Assembly: GCA_963662815.2 (NCBI GenBank)
Contig: CAXXWA010000037.1
Coordinates: 1 to 64,000, forward strand
Direction of reading: 5' to 3'
DNA length: 64,000 nucleotides
Source: JAPPHA01 sp963662815
GTDB lineage: Bacteria; Pseudomonadota; Alphaproteobacteria; Rhodobacterales; Rhodobacteraceae
Translations under genes and position numbers: made by a program
Part shown: positions 18,259-25,911 of the stretch, piece by piece
Layout: the number at the start of each line of letters is the position of its first letter
Position numbering within the stretch: the stretch's first letter is position 1
The notes under the pieces: model-generated
Told to the model about the DNA's origin: nothing
Seen by the model: the letters and a program-made list of their open reading frames with translations, nothing else
Database searches by the model: none

Positions 18259-19380
18259 GTGGACCCTCGTCAGGAAGACGAGCGCTGGATGCATGTCGCC
18301 ATCGCACTGGGAAATCGGAACCTCGGACGTGTTTGGCCCGGGCCGGGCGTCGGCTGCGTCCTCGTACGCAACGGACGCGTAACGGGACGCGGATGGACGG
18401 GCGCGGAGGGCAAGCCCCATGCGGAAACGGCCGCGATCGCCGAAGCAGGCGAAGGCGCCAGGGGTGCCACTGCTTACGTCTCCCTTGAACCATGCGCGCA
18501 CCACGGAAGGACTCCTCCCTGCTCGCGCGCGCTGATCGCCGCCGGCGTCGCGCGAGTCGTAACGCCCATCTCCGACCCGGACCAGCGCGTCTCTGGCCGC
18601 GGGCACCGGGAACTCGAACAAGCGGGCGTTTCCGTGTCGACCGGAGTGCTGCAACGGGAAGCGAGGGCGGCGCACGCGGGATACCTTTCCAGGGTCGAGC
18701 GCGCGCGGCCAAGCTTGACACTGAAGCTTGCGACCTCTCTCGATGGTAGGCTGGCCACAGCGACAGGCGAAAGCCGGTGGATCACCGGAAGCGCGGCGCG
18801 CAGGCACGTGCACATGGAACGACTCCGGCATGACGCCGTCCTTGTCGGCCGCGGCACAATCGCGGCCGACGATCCGGACCTTACTGTGCGCATCCGCGGT
18901 TTACGCGGAAACGAGCCAGCCAAGATCTTCTTCGATAGCGCGCTGCGGACACACGTGTCGTCGCGACTTGGCCAGGCGGCGAGGACAAGCCGGGTCTTCG
19001 CCGTCCATACGTCCGAAGCCAAGGCGCTTGCGGTCGCGAACTGGCAAGGCGCCGGCGCCAGGACAATCGAGGTTGATCGGACGGCGTCCGGCCTAGCGGA
19101 CGCGAAATGCGCCATGGCGGCGCTTGCGAGCCTTGGGCTGACTCGGATTCTCTGCGAGGGCGGCGGACGACTCGCAGCCAGCCTGCTTGACGCGAAACTT
19201 GTCGACCGGATGCTTCTTTTTTCGGCAGGCCTGCACATCGGGAAGGAGGGGAAACCGAGTTTCGGCGACATCGGGCCCGAAGCGCTGTCCATGGCCCCCC
19301 GATGGCGGCTCGAGTCCTCTCGCTCCGTCGGCGGCGACACGATGAGCATCTGGGTTTCGGAAACTGCCTTCGACGCATGA
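18259..19380 (+). CDS. ribD: Bifunctional riboflavin deaminase/reductase
   Basis: This 373-residue protein uses GTG at 18259, directly after the nrdR stop; an ATG at 18289 is the alternative. The N-terminal cytidine-deaminase-like domain has the zinc motif PHAETAAIAEA and PCAHHGRTPPCSRALIAAGV. The C-terminal reductase domain has TLKLATSLDGRLATATGES and ILCEGGGRLAASLLDAKLVD. It performs the second and third steps of riboflavin synthesis. Unlike the usual alphaproteobacterial operon, the remaining rib genes lie on the opposite strand and converge on its 3' end. Confidence 0.93.
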   Translation: MDPRQEDERWMHVAIALGNRNLGRVWPGPGVGCVLVRNGRVTGRGWTGAEGKPHAETAAIAEAGEGARGATAYVSLEPCAHHGRTPPCSRALIAAGVARVVTPISDPDQRVSGRGHRELEQAGVSVSTGVLQREARAAHAGYLSRVERARPSLTLKLATSLDGRLATATGESRWITGSAARRHVHMERLRHDAVLVGRGTIAADDPDLTVRIRGLRGNEPAKIFFDSALRTHVSSRLGQAARTSRVFAVHTSEAKALAVANWQGAGARTIEVDRTASGLADAKCAMAALASLGLTRILCEGGGRLAASLLDAKLVDRMLLFSAGLHIGKEGKPSFGDIGPEALSMAPRWRLESSRSVGGDTMSIWVSETAFDA

Positions 19381-19422
19381 TGCCAGGCCCGCGGCGGGCG
19401 GCATCGCTCGTGGCCCCGACAT

Positions 19423-19890
19423 TCAATCTGAACGTATCGGAAACAGCTCCCGCGCCATGTGATCAAGAACCGCATTCACGAATGCAGGCTCCCGACTCGC
19501 TGGGAAAAAGGCCTTCGCGACGTCGACGAATTCACTGATCGTGACCCGCGGCGGCACTTCCGACAGCAGCAACTCCGCACCCGCAGCGCGAAAGATCGCT
19601 CGCAAGGTAGGGTCGATTCGGCCAATCGGCCATTTTTCGACCAGAGCCCGGTCGGTCATCTGGTCGATGCGCGGCTGGCTGTCGACTGCTTCCGCCAACA
19701 GGCAACCGAAATGCTGCATGTCCGCCGAAGCGGACTCGATGCCGTCCGCCGTGTCCGCGAAAGCGGTCTCGGTGAAGTCTCCGCGGGTCCTTTCGAGGGA
19801 AGCGCCGCTGGCCTCCATCTGAAAGAGCGCCTGGACCGCCCTGAGCCGGGCGATCGCCTTCCCGGCCCGCCTATTTCCGTCCCTGCCCAA
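19423..19890 (-). CDS. nusB: Transcription antitermination factor NusB
   Basis: The product has the NusB core: ARLRAVQALFQMEASG, then DPTLRAIFRAAGAELLLSEV and ISEFVDVAKAFFPASREPAF, ending VNAVLDHMAREL. It binds boxA RNA with S10 during rRNA antitermination. TTG 19890 gives 155 residues, the usual length, and overlaps ribH by 20 bp. An ATG at 19980 would overlap ribH by 110 bp, so I consider it unlikely. It is the last gene of the ribE-ribB-ribH-nusB unit and converges with ribD across 42 bp. Confidence 0.88.
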   Translation of the reverse strand: MGRDGNRRAGKAIARLRAVQALFQMEASGASLERTRGDFTETAFADTADGIESASADMQHFGCLLAEAVDSQPRIDQMTDRALVEKWPIGRIDPTLRAIFRAAGAELLLSEVPPRVTISEFVDVAKAFFPASREPAFVNAVLDHMARELFPIRSD

Positions 19891-20428
19891 AGTCGCTCGG
19901 GCCCTGAACGCCAGACCTGCCCCCGGGGGGCCTGAAACCGATGTGTTTGCCGGAGTCGGCGTATCGGCGAGCGAGCGCAACCAGTTCCAGCGCCGCCACT
20001 GCCGCGGCTCCGCCCTTGTCGCTCCGTGCAGGATCTGCCCTCACGAGAGCCTGCTCCCGATTCTCGACGGTCAGAATGCCGTTGCCGATGCAAAATCCGT
20101 CCACGCCGAGCAGCAGAAGTCCCCGGGAACTGTCTGCAGCGACGGTTTCATAGTGCGTCGTCTCGCCGCGAATGACGCAACCGAGCGCGACGAATCCGTC
20201 AAAGCGGCCTGAAGCGGAGGCAAGTCTGATTGCAGTAGGGACTTCGAGCGCTCCCGGTACTTCGGCCAGCTCCCAAGTTGCGCCCCCGCGCTCAAGCGCC
20301 GCCTTTGCGCCTTTGCAAAGGGCGTCCGAAATTTCCCGGTAAAACGGCGCCGACAAGATCAAAATGTGCGGCGCCCCGCCCGGAATGCCCGACGGTTCGC
20401 CCCGACCGACGCGTCCGGAATCCGTCAA
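19871..20428 (-). CDS. ribH: 6,7-dimethyl-8-ribityllumazine synthase
   Basis: The translation contains HILILSAPFYREISDALCKG, the substrate loop ELAEVPGALEVPTAIRLA, the catalytic segment ALGCVIRGETTHYE, and GNGILTVENREQALVRA. These are all lumazine synthase signatures. It condenses the ribBA and ribD products ahead of riboflavin synthase. The start is uncertain. TTG 20428 begins one base after the ribBA stop with an AAGGG upstream and gives 185 residues, while GTG 20410 is also possible. The upstream ATG 20497 would overlap ribBA by 68 bp. Confidence 0.88.
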   Translation of the reverse strand: MTDSGRVGRGEPSGIPGGAPHILILSAPFYREISDALCKGAKAALERGGATWELAEVPGALEVPTAIRLASASGRFDGFVALGCVIRGETTHYETVAADSSRGLLLLGVDGFCIGNGILTVENREQALVRADPARSDKGGAAAVAALELVALARRYADSGKHIGFRPPGGRSGVQGPSDFGQGRK

Positions 20429-20429
20429 T

Positions 20430-21539
20430 TCAGGACGCCCTTTCCGGAATCGGACGCGTCTCGACGATGCGCAAGCCATAGCCGTCGAGCCCGACAACCT
20501 TCGTTATCGGCGAGTTGGTCAGAAGAATCATTTCACGCACCCCGAGAGTGTTCAGGATCTGCGCACCTAGCCCGTAGCGTCGCAACGTCTGAGGACTCGC
20601 GCTGCCCGAAAGGTCCAGCTTGTCCGACATGTCCCTTAGAACGACAACAACGCCGCAACCCTCTCCGGCGATCGCGTCCATGGAATCTTCAAGCTGGTGC
20701 GCCCGCCCAGGCGTCAGCGCCAGCAGGTCGTCCAGCGGATTTGCGACATGCATGCGAACGAGGACCGGTGCGCCCGAAGAGATGTTTCCCTTAATCAACG
20801 CGATATGTTCGGCACCACCCGCGTCATCCTCGAATATCCTCAACATCCACTCGCCGCCGAATTCCGAGGTCACTGCCCTTACCGCGCTCTCGCGGACCAG
20901 ATTATCGTACTTGAGGCGAAAGGCGATGAGATCGGAAATCGTGCCGATCCTGAGGGCGTGGCGCTGCGCAAAAGCGACAAGGTCGGGCAGCCGGGCCATG
21001 GTTCCGTCGGCATTCATCACTTCGCAGATGACGCCCGACGGGTTCAGGCCGGCGAGACGCGACACGTCTACGGCCGCCTCCGTGTGTCCGGCGCGAACAA
21101 GCACTCCTCCCTCCCGCGCCCGGATCGGAAACACGTGCCCGGGCGTCGCAATGTCCTGCGGGCCTGAAGTCGCATCGATCGCCACGGCAATCGTTCGAGC
21201 GCGATCATGCGCCGAAATCCCGGTGGTCACGCCTTCCCGCGCCTCGATCGAAACCGTGAATGCGGTTTCGTGCCTGGACGAGTTCGAGGCGGACATCATG
21301 GGCAGTCCAAGGGAGTCCAGCCTTTCGCCGGTCAATGAAAGGCAGATCAGTCCACGGCCGTGTGTGGCCATGAAATTGATGGCATCAGGCGTTGCCATCT
21401 GCGCCGGAATGACCAGGTCTCCCTCGTTTTCCCGGCTTTCGTGGTCGATCAGGATGAACATGCGGCCATTGCGCGCATCCTCTATGACCTCCTCGATCGA
21501 GGAAATCGCATCCCGGAAAACGCTGTCGCTGCTGTTCAT
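20430..21539 (-). CDS. ribB: 3,4-dihydroxy-2-butanone-4-phosphate synthase with degenerate RibA domain
   Basis: Of 369 residues, 1-205 are a complete RibB domain (FILIDHESRENEGDLVIPAQ, THGRGLICLSLTGERLDSL, LVRAGHTEAAVDVSRLAGL). Residues 206-369 align with GTP cyclohydrolase II but lack its zinc cysteines. Where a C-x10-C-x-C cluster is expected the sequence reads VRMHVANPLDDLLALTPGRA. The RibA half is therefore probably non-catalytic, a pattern known in RibBA-like proteins of several alphaproteobacteria that carry a separate ribA. The start overlaps the ribE stop by four bases (ATGA), indicating coupling. A standalone ribA is not in the window. Confidence 0.92.
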   Translation of the reverse strand: MNSSDSVFRDAISSIEEVIEDARNGRMFILIDHESRENEGDLVIPAQMATPDAINFMATHGRGLICLSLTGERLDSLGLPMMSASNSSRHETAFTVSIEAREGVTTGISAHDRARTIAVAIDATSGPQDIATPGHVFPIRAREGGVLVRAGHTEAAVDVSRLAGLNPSGVICEVMNADGTMARLPDLVAFAQRHALRIGTISDLIAFRLKYDNLVRESAVRAVTSEFGGEWMLRIFEDDAGGAEHIALIKGNISSGAPVLVRMHVANPLDDLLALTPGRAHQLEDSMDAIAGEGCGVVVVLRDMSDKLDLSGSASPQTLRRYGLGAQILNTLGVREMILLTNSPITKVVGLDGYGLRIVETRPIPERAS

Positions 21540-22156
21540 CTGTCCTGCCGCGCTTCTAGAAGCTGGGCGACATATCGCGCGATGAGATCAACCTCCACAT
21601 TGACATCGTCGCCCTGGGCGATGTCACTCCAAGTGGTCACCGCAAGCGTATGGGGGATGAGATTCACGCCGAAACATGCATTTCCGACCCAGTTGACCGT
21701 GAGTGAAGTTCCGTTCAGGCAGATTGATCCTTTCGGAGCGATAAACCGGACAAGTTCCGGGGCGGCATCGAACGTCATCTTCAGACTATCGCCTTCATCC
21801 CGAATGTCACTGACAGAGGCAACTCCGTCGACATGGCCCGACACGATATGGCCCCCGAGCTCGTCCCCAACCTTCAGCGCCCGTTCAAGATTGATACGGC
21901 TTCCCGCCACCCACGCCTGCGACTTCGACGCGTTGACGGTTCGCGAAACCGTTTCCGCCGACAGATCCACCTCGAACCAGTTTCCCCCGGAATCGCCGCC
22001 GCGATCAACGACAGTCAGGCAGATGCCGTCGCAGCTGACGGACGAACCGATGTCGATCGCTTCGGGATCCCAGGGCATCGAAATCCTGACGCGCTTGTCG
22101 CCGCGCAGTTCCACGCGCACAACCCGGCCGATCTCTTCGACGATTCCCGTGAACAT
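21536..22156 (-). CDS. ribE: Riboflavin synthase alpha subunit
   Basis: This 206-residue protein starts with the characteristic MFTGIVEEIGRVVRVELRGD. It contains the two homologous lumazine-binding halves, each with a G-S-V/I-x-x-x-G-x-x-L-T-V motif (GSSVSCDGICLTVVDRG and GSICLNGTSLTVNWVG). It dismutates two lumazines to riboflavin. It is the first gene of the minus-strand unit ribE-ribB-ribH-nusB. No FMN riboswitch is apparent upstream. Confidence 0.94.
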   Translation of the reverse strand: MFTGIVEEIGRVVRVELRGDKRVRISMPWDPEAIDIGSSVSCDGICLTVVDRGGDSGGNWFEVDLSAETVSRTVNASKSQAWVAGSRINLERALKVGDELGGHIVSGHVDGVASVSDIRDEGDSLKMTFDAAPELVRFIAPKGSICLNGTSLTVNWVGNACFGVNLIPHTLAVTTWSDIAQGDDVNVEVDLIARYVAQLLEARQDR

Positions 22157-22791
22157 TCCCGCCTCCGGTTCGTTTGCACACGTAACCCGGTACCGACTTC
22201 AAGGCCGCAGGGCAAGCGCGACCAAGCAAGGGCTGCAGGCCACTCCCGGAAGACCGGCACATTCGCGCAAACCCGCATTCGCGGTGGACATTCCCGCAAA
22301 TCGTCCTCGATGCTATCGCCGACACTCGCCCGGCCGCCGAGTCACTGCTTGCAAGCGGATCGCACGGCCAACTGGTTTTCCAGCAGCCGAGCCGAGGCGA
22401 CATCCCTCCGGGAACGGACTTTTCGGCTTCAACGGCCGAAAGCCCCGATCCGTCGGGTTCCGCCTCGCCCGAGCGAAGGCTCTTCACGAGTTTCCCGGCA
22501 CGGCCGCGCCCTCCAGGAACTGCCGGATCGCGGAAGCGTCCGGCGGATCGCGGCGTCTCGCAAAGGCATCGCGGGGGCTGCCGGGCGAGTTCAACTGTTT
22601 GAACCGCCGGTTGTCGATCCGGTGCAATTCTTTCCCGAGACCATGCGGCAGTCCGGGCAAAACCGGTCGAGACTCGGCGCGTTCCCCGCCTTCGCGCAAT
22701 GGCACCGGTTCGGACTTGCCGCGCAACTTCTGGATTGTCTGGAGATTTCGGCCAACCTGCGATACACGGGCCGACCACAAGGGGGGAATAC
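22157..22791. other. Gene-free stretch between ribE and metG
   Basis: About 635 bp separate the divergent ribE and metG genes. Several frames are open on both strands, but none gives a recognisable protein or has a convincing start. No tRNA, riboswitch or clear terminator was seen. The last 20 bp hold the metG ribosome site (AAGGGGGGAA). The promoters of both genes must lie here. Confidence 0.5.
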
Positions 22792-24507
22792 ATGGCGCGC
22801 ACTCTCATTACATCCGCGATTCCCTACATCAACGGTGTCAAGCATCTCGGCAATCTCGTGGGCAGCCAGTTGCCGTCCGACGTCTACGCCCGTTACTGCC
22901 GTGCCCGGGGGCACGAGGTGATGTTCATCTGCGCGACAGACGAACACGGCACCCCCGCAGAACTGGCTGCGGAGGAAGCCGGTATGCCGATCGCTGAATA
23001 CTGTGCCTGGATGCACAACGTGCAAGCCGACCTCGCCAAGGGATTCCGGCTCTCGTTCGATCATTTCGGGCGATCCTCTTCGGCTCGCAACCACCACCTC
23101 ACGCAGCACTTCGCCGGCCAGCTCGCGGACAACGGGTTGATTCGTGAAGTCGTTGAAGAGCAGGTCTATTCGCCCCGGGACGGGAGGTTCCTTCCGGACC
23201 GCTACATCAAGGGCAAATGTCCGGAGTGCGGATACGAGAACGCGCGCGGGGACCAGTGCGAAAACTGCACGAAACAACTTGACCCGGTCGACCTGATCAA
23301 TCCTAGGTCGGCGCGGACCGGCGCCACCGACCTGGAGGTGCGGCAGACCAAGCACTTGCACCTCCGCCAATCAACGCTCAGGGGCGCGCTCTCCGACTGG
23401 ATCGATGCCAAGACGGACTGGCCGGTGCTTACGACGTCGATCGCACGGAAGTGGCTAAACGATGGCGACGGGTTGCAGGACCGGGGAATCACCCGTGACC
23501 TCGATTGGGGAATCCCGGTAAGGCGCGGTCAGGAAGAATGGCCCGGCATGGAAGACAAGGTCTTCTACGTGTGGTTCGATGCTCCCATCGCATACATAGC
23601 GGCGACTGCGGAATGGGCCGACGCCCATGGCCTCGGCGATGCCGCTTGGGAAAGGTGGTGGCGAATCGACAAGGGAGCCGACGACGTCCGTTACGTGCAA
23701 TTCATGGGCAAGGACAACGTGCCGTTCCACACGCTCTCCTTTCCCGCCACGATCATTGGCTCCGGCGAACCCTGGAAGCTGGTCGACTTCATTAAATCCT
23801 TCAATTTCCTGAACTACGAGGGGGGCCAATTCTCCACATCCCTGGGACACGGTGTATTCATGGATCAGGCGCTGGCGCTGCTGCCCTCGGACTACTGGCG
23901 ATGGTGGCTTTTGAAGCATGTCCCCGAAACATCCGACAGCGAATTCACGTGGGACAGTTTCAGGGCCGACACGAACAAGGACCTGGCCGACGTCCTCGGC
24001 AATTTCGTGAGCCGCATCACCAAGTTCTGCGACTCCAGATTCGGCGGCATGGTCCCTGACGGCGGATCGTATGGCACCGCCGAAAACGCTGTGATCTCCG
24101 AAATCTCGGCACGCCTCGGCGCGTATGAAGACTACATGGAACGCATTGAAATCCGGAAGGCGACGGCGGAACTCCGTGCGATCTGGGCAACTGGCAATGA
24201 ATACCTGCAATCGGCTGCGCCGTGGGAGGTTCTTCGACATGACAAGGCCGGGGCGGCAGCAATCGTCCGGTTCGCACTCAATCTGCTGCCGCTCTACGCC
24301 GTTTTGTCTGAACCGTTCATCCCGGACGCTTCGGACGCGATCAAGGCGGTTTTCGTCGACGAGCCGGAACCTTCCTGGCCCGTCGATGTCGGACTCGCCC
24401 TAGATCGGCTTGTTGCAGGCCGCAGGATCAGCGTTCCCGATGTCATGTTCCGGAAGATTTCGGAGCGCGAGCAACTGGTCATGCGCGAAAGGTTCACGCA
24501 GGCCTGA
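22792..24507 (+). CDS. metG: Methionyl-tRNA synthetase
   Basis: This 571-residue class I synthetase has the HIGH-type signature as PYINGVKHLGNLVGSQLPSD (HLGN), a zinc-binding insertion CPECGYENARGDQCENC (residues about 143-159), and DNVPFHTLSFPATI. In the usual KMSKS position it reads GGQFSTSLGHGVF. The K-F-S-T-S variant is known in this MetRS type, but the leading lysine is glutamine here. ATG 22792 follows an AAGGGGGGAA ribosome site. The rest of the anticodon-binding domain is normal. The gene sits alone, followed closely by an Rpn-type repeat. Confidence 0.95.
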   Translation: MARTLITSAIPYINGVKHLGNLVGSQLPSDVYARYCRARGHEVMFICATDEHGTPAELAAEEAGMPIAEYCAWMHNVQADLAKGFRLSFDHFGRSSSARNHHLTQHFAGQLADNGLIREVVEEQVYSPRDGRFLPDRYIKGKCPECGYENARGDQCENCTKQLDPVDLINPRSARTGATDLEVRQTKHLHLRQSTLRGALSDWIDAKTDWPVLTTSIARKWLNDGDGLQDRGITRDLDWGIPVRRGQEEWPGMEDKVFYVWFDAPIAYIAATAEWADAHGLGDAAWERWWRIDKGADDVRYVQFMGKDNVPFHTLSFPATIIGSGEPWKLVDFIKSFNFLNYEGGQFSTSLGHGVFMDQALALLPSDYWRWWLLKHVPETSDSEFTWDSFRADTNKDLADVLGNFVSRITKFCDSRFGGMVPDGGSYGTAENAVISEISARLGAYEDYMERIEIRKATAELRAIWATGNEYLQSAAPWEVLRHDKAGAAAIVRFALNLLPLYAVLSEPFIPDASDAIKAVFVDEPEPSWPVDVGLALDRLVAGRRISVPDVMFRKISEREQLVMRERFTQA

Positions 24508-24524
24508 CTTTCCTCGATCCGCTG

Positions 24525-25855
24525 GCGCTGGACTTCCTCGGGGCCTGTCACGAAGCGACGGATTCGCTTGTTCGGCAATTCGCGGCGCCCTGGTCCTGCC
24601 TTCGGGCGGCGTTCGTCCGGCTCTGCATCGATTGCCGTCTCCGCGCGGACGCCGCCGCGGAAAGGGCGTTGGCGGACGCGCCGGATCCGGGGCAAGGACC
24701 GCGGCCGGAGCCCGGGCCCGGCGCAACCGCGGGAGACCCGGACATGGCCCTGCCACGCGCCCGGCACGACGCCCTCTTCCGTCTGCTCGTCTCCGACCCC
24801 GCCCGCGCCGCCCGGCTGCCGCGCGAATGCCTTCCCCCCGAGGTGGTCGCCCGGCTCGACCCCGAACGCCCGCCGGTGCATGTCGAGGGGGCGGCCATCG
24901 ACGGCGAGGGCAGCAGGACGCAGTCCGGCGCCATCTTCCGCCTCCGCCGCGGGGACGGCGGCGAGGCGGCCGTCCATGCTTTGCCCGAGCATGAAAGCCG
25001 GGTCGATCGCCGCACGCCGCTCCAGCTTGTCCGGCACGTGCTCGATGTCCGGGCCATGGAGACGGACGGCGGCCTGCCGCCCGTCATCCCGGTCGTGTTC
25101 TTCCACGGGCGCGAGCCGTGGACGGCGCCCCGCTCGGTCCGGGACATGATCCATGCGCCGGAGGGCCTGGAGCATCTCGCGCAGTCCTTCGGCCGCCACG
25201 CGGTTCACGATCTCGGCCGGACCGAGCCGCGGGGGCTGTCGCGGAGCGCCGAGGCGCGCGCGGCGCTGCCGGCGCCGGCCCGCGCGTTCCGCGACAACGT
25301 CAGCGACGCCGAGGCCGACCTGCTGGTCGCCGGAGTCGCGGAGACGGGGTTCGGGCGGCTGCATGCCCGGCCTGCACCGTCGAGCAGGCCAGCCTGCCGC
25401 CGGAGCGCATCGAAGCCGCGCTGCGGCGTGCGGGGACGGACCCGGAGAAAGTGGAGGAGGTCATGGGAACCGCCGCGCGGATCCGGACGGAAAGGGGAAG
25501 GGCCGCGGGCATCGCCGAGGGCAGGGCCGAAACGTTCCTGCGCCTGGCCCGCCGGAAGTTCGGCCGCCTGCCTGCCGCGCGCGCCGAGCAGGTCCGCGGC
25601 GCCTCTCCCGGGCAGATGGATGCCCGGCTTGACGCGCTGGTCGACGCGCCGGACGTCGATTCGGCGTTCGAGGGCCGGACCAGGCATTGATCCGGGCAGG
25701 AGTTTCCCGGACTCCCCGTCCGCGCACGGCATCCGGTCTTCGCGGGCATCCGCCGTCCGCACGGTGGCCAGGTTCGCCAGACGCCGCAGCCAGGCAGGGA
25801 TGCCTCCCGGACACTGTCGAATTGCCTGGAGAACGCACGCGCTCCGAACTCATCG
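24525..25855 (+). mobile_element. Rpn-type repeat element, longer copy
   Basis: This stretch contains a broken Rpn-family gene. Its flanks, outside the coding region on both sides, match a second, internally deleted copy on the other strand at 47575-48120. Shared landmarks include GCATCGATTGCCGTC near 24627 upstream of the gene and GCGCTCCGAAC near 25840 downstream. Homology beyond the gene shows that the unit itself was copied. It lies just after metG. No clean terminal inverted repeats or target duplications could be defined by eye, so the ends are approximate. Confidence 0.55.
24744..25690 (+). pseudogene. Rpn-family PD-(D/E)XK nuclease, frameshifted
   Basis: From ATG 24744 the frame reads RHDALFRLLVSDPARAARL, then PPEVVARLD, AVHALPEHESRVDRRTPLQL and PVVFFHGREPW. 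These are recognisable as the Rpn (recombination-promoting nuclease, transposase_31-like) family. Near 25370-25385 the frame shifts. The family C-terminus continues in another frame (RIEAALRRAGTDPEKVEEVM, then TFLRLARRKFGRLPAARAEQ) to the stop at 25690. The catalytic Asp of the usual R-S-D-L-L-F strand appears lost (RTQSGAIF). The region before the shift is shorter than expected, suggesting an additional deletion. It is probably inactive. Confidence 0.7.
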
Positions 25856-25911
25856 CGCCGACACGGATTCCTCCTGATGGCACTTCGATTTGTTTGTTTC
25901 GTTACAGGCCT

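Noticed and set aside
22157..22791. FMN riboswitch upstream of ribE
   Set aside because: The conserved FMN aptamer pieces could not be found in the gap.
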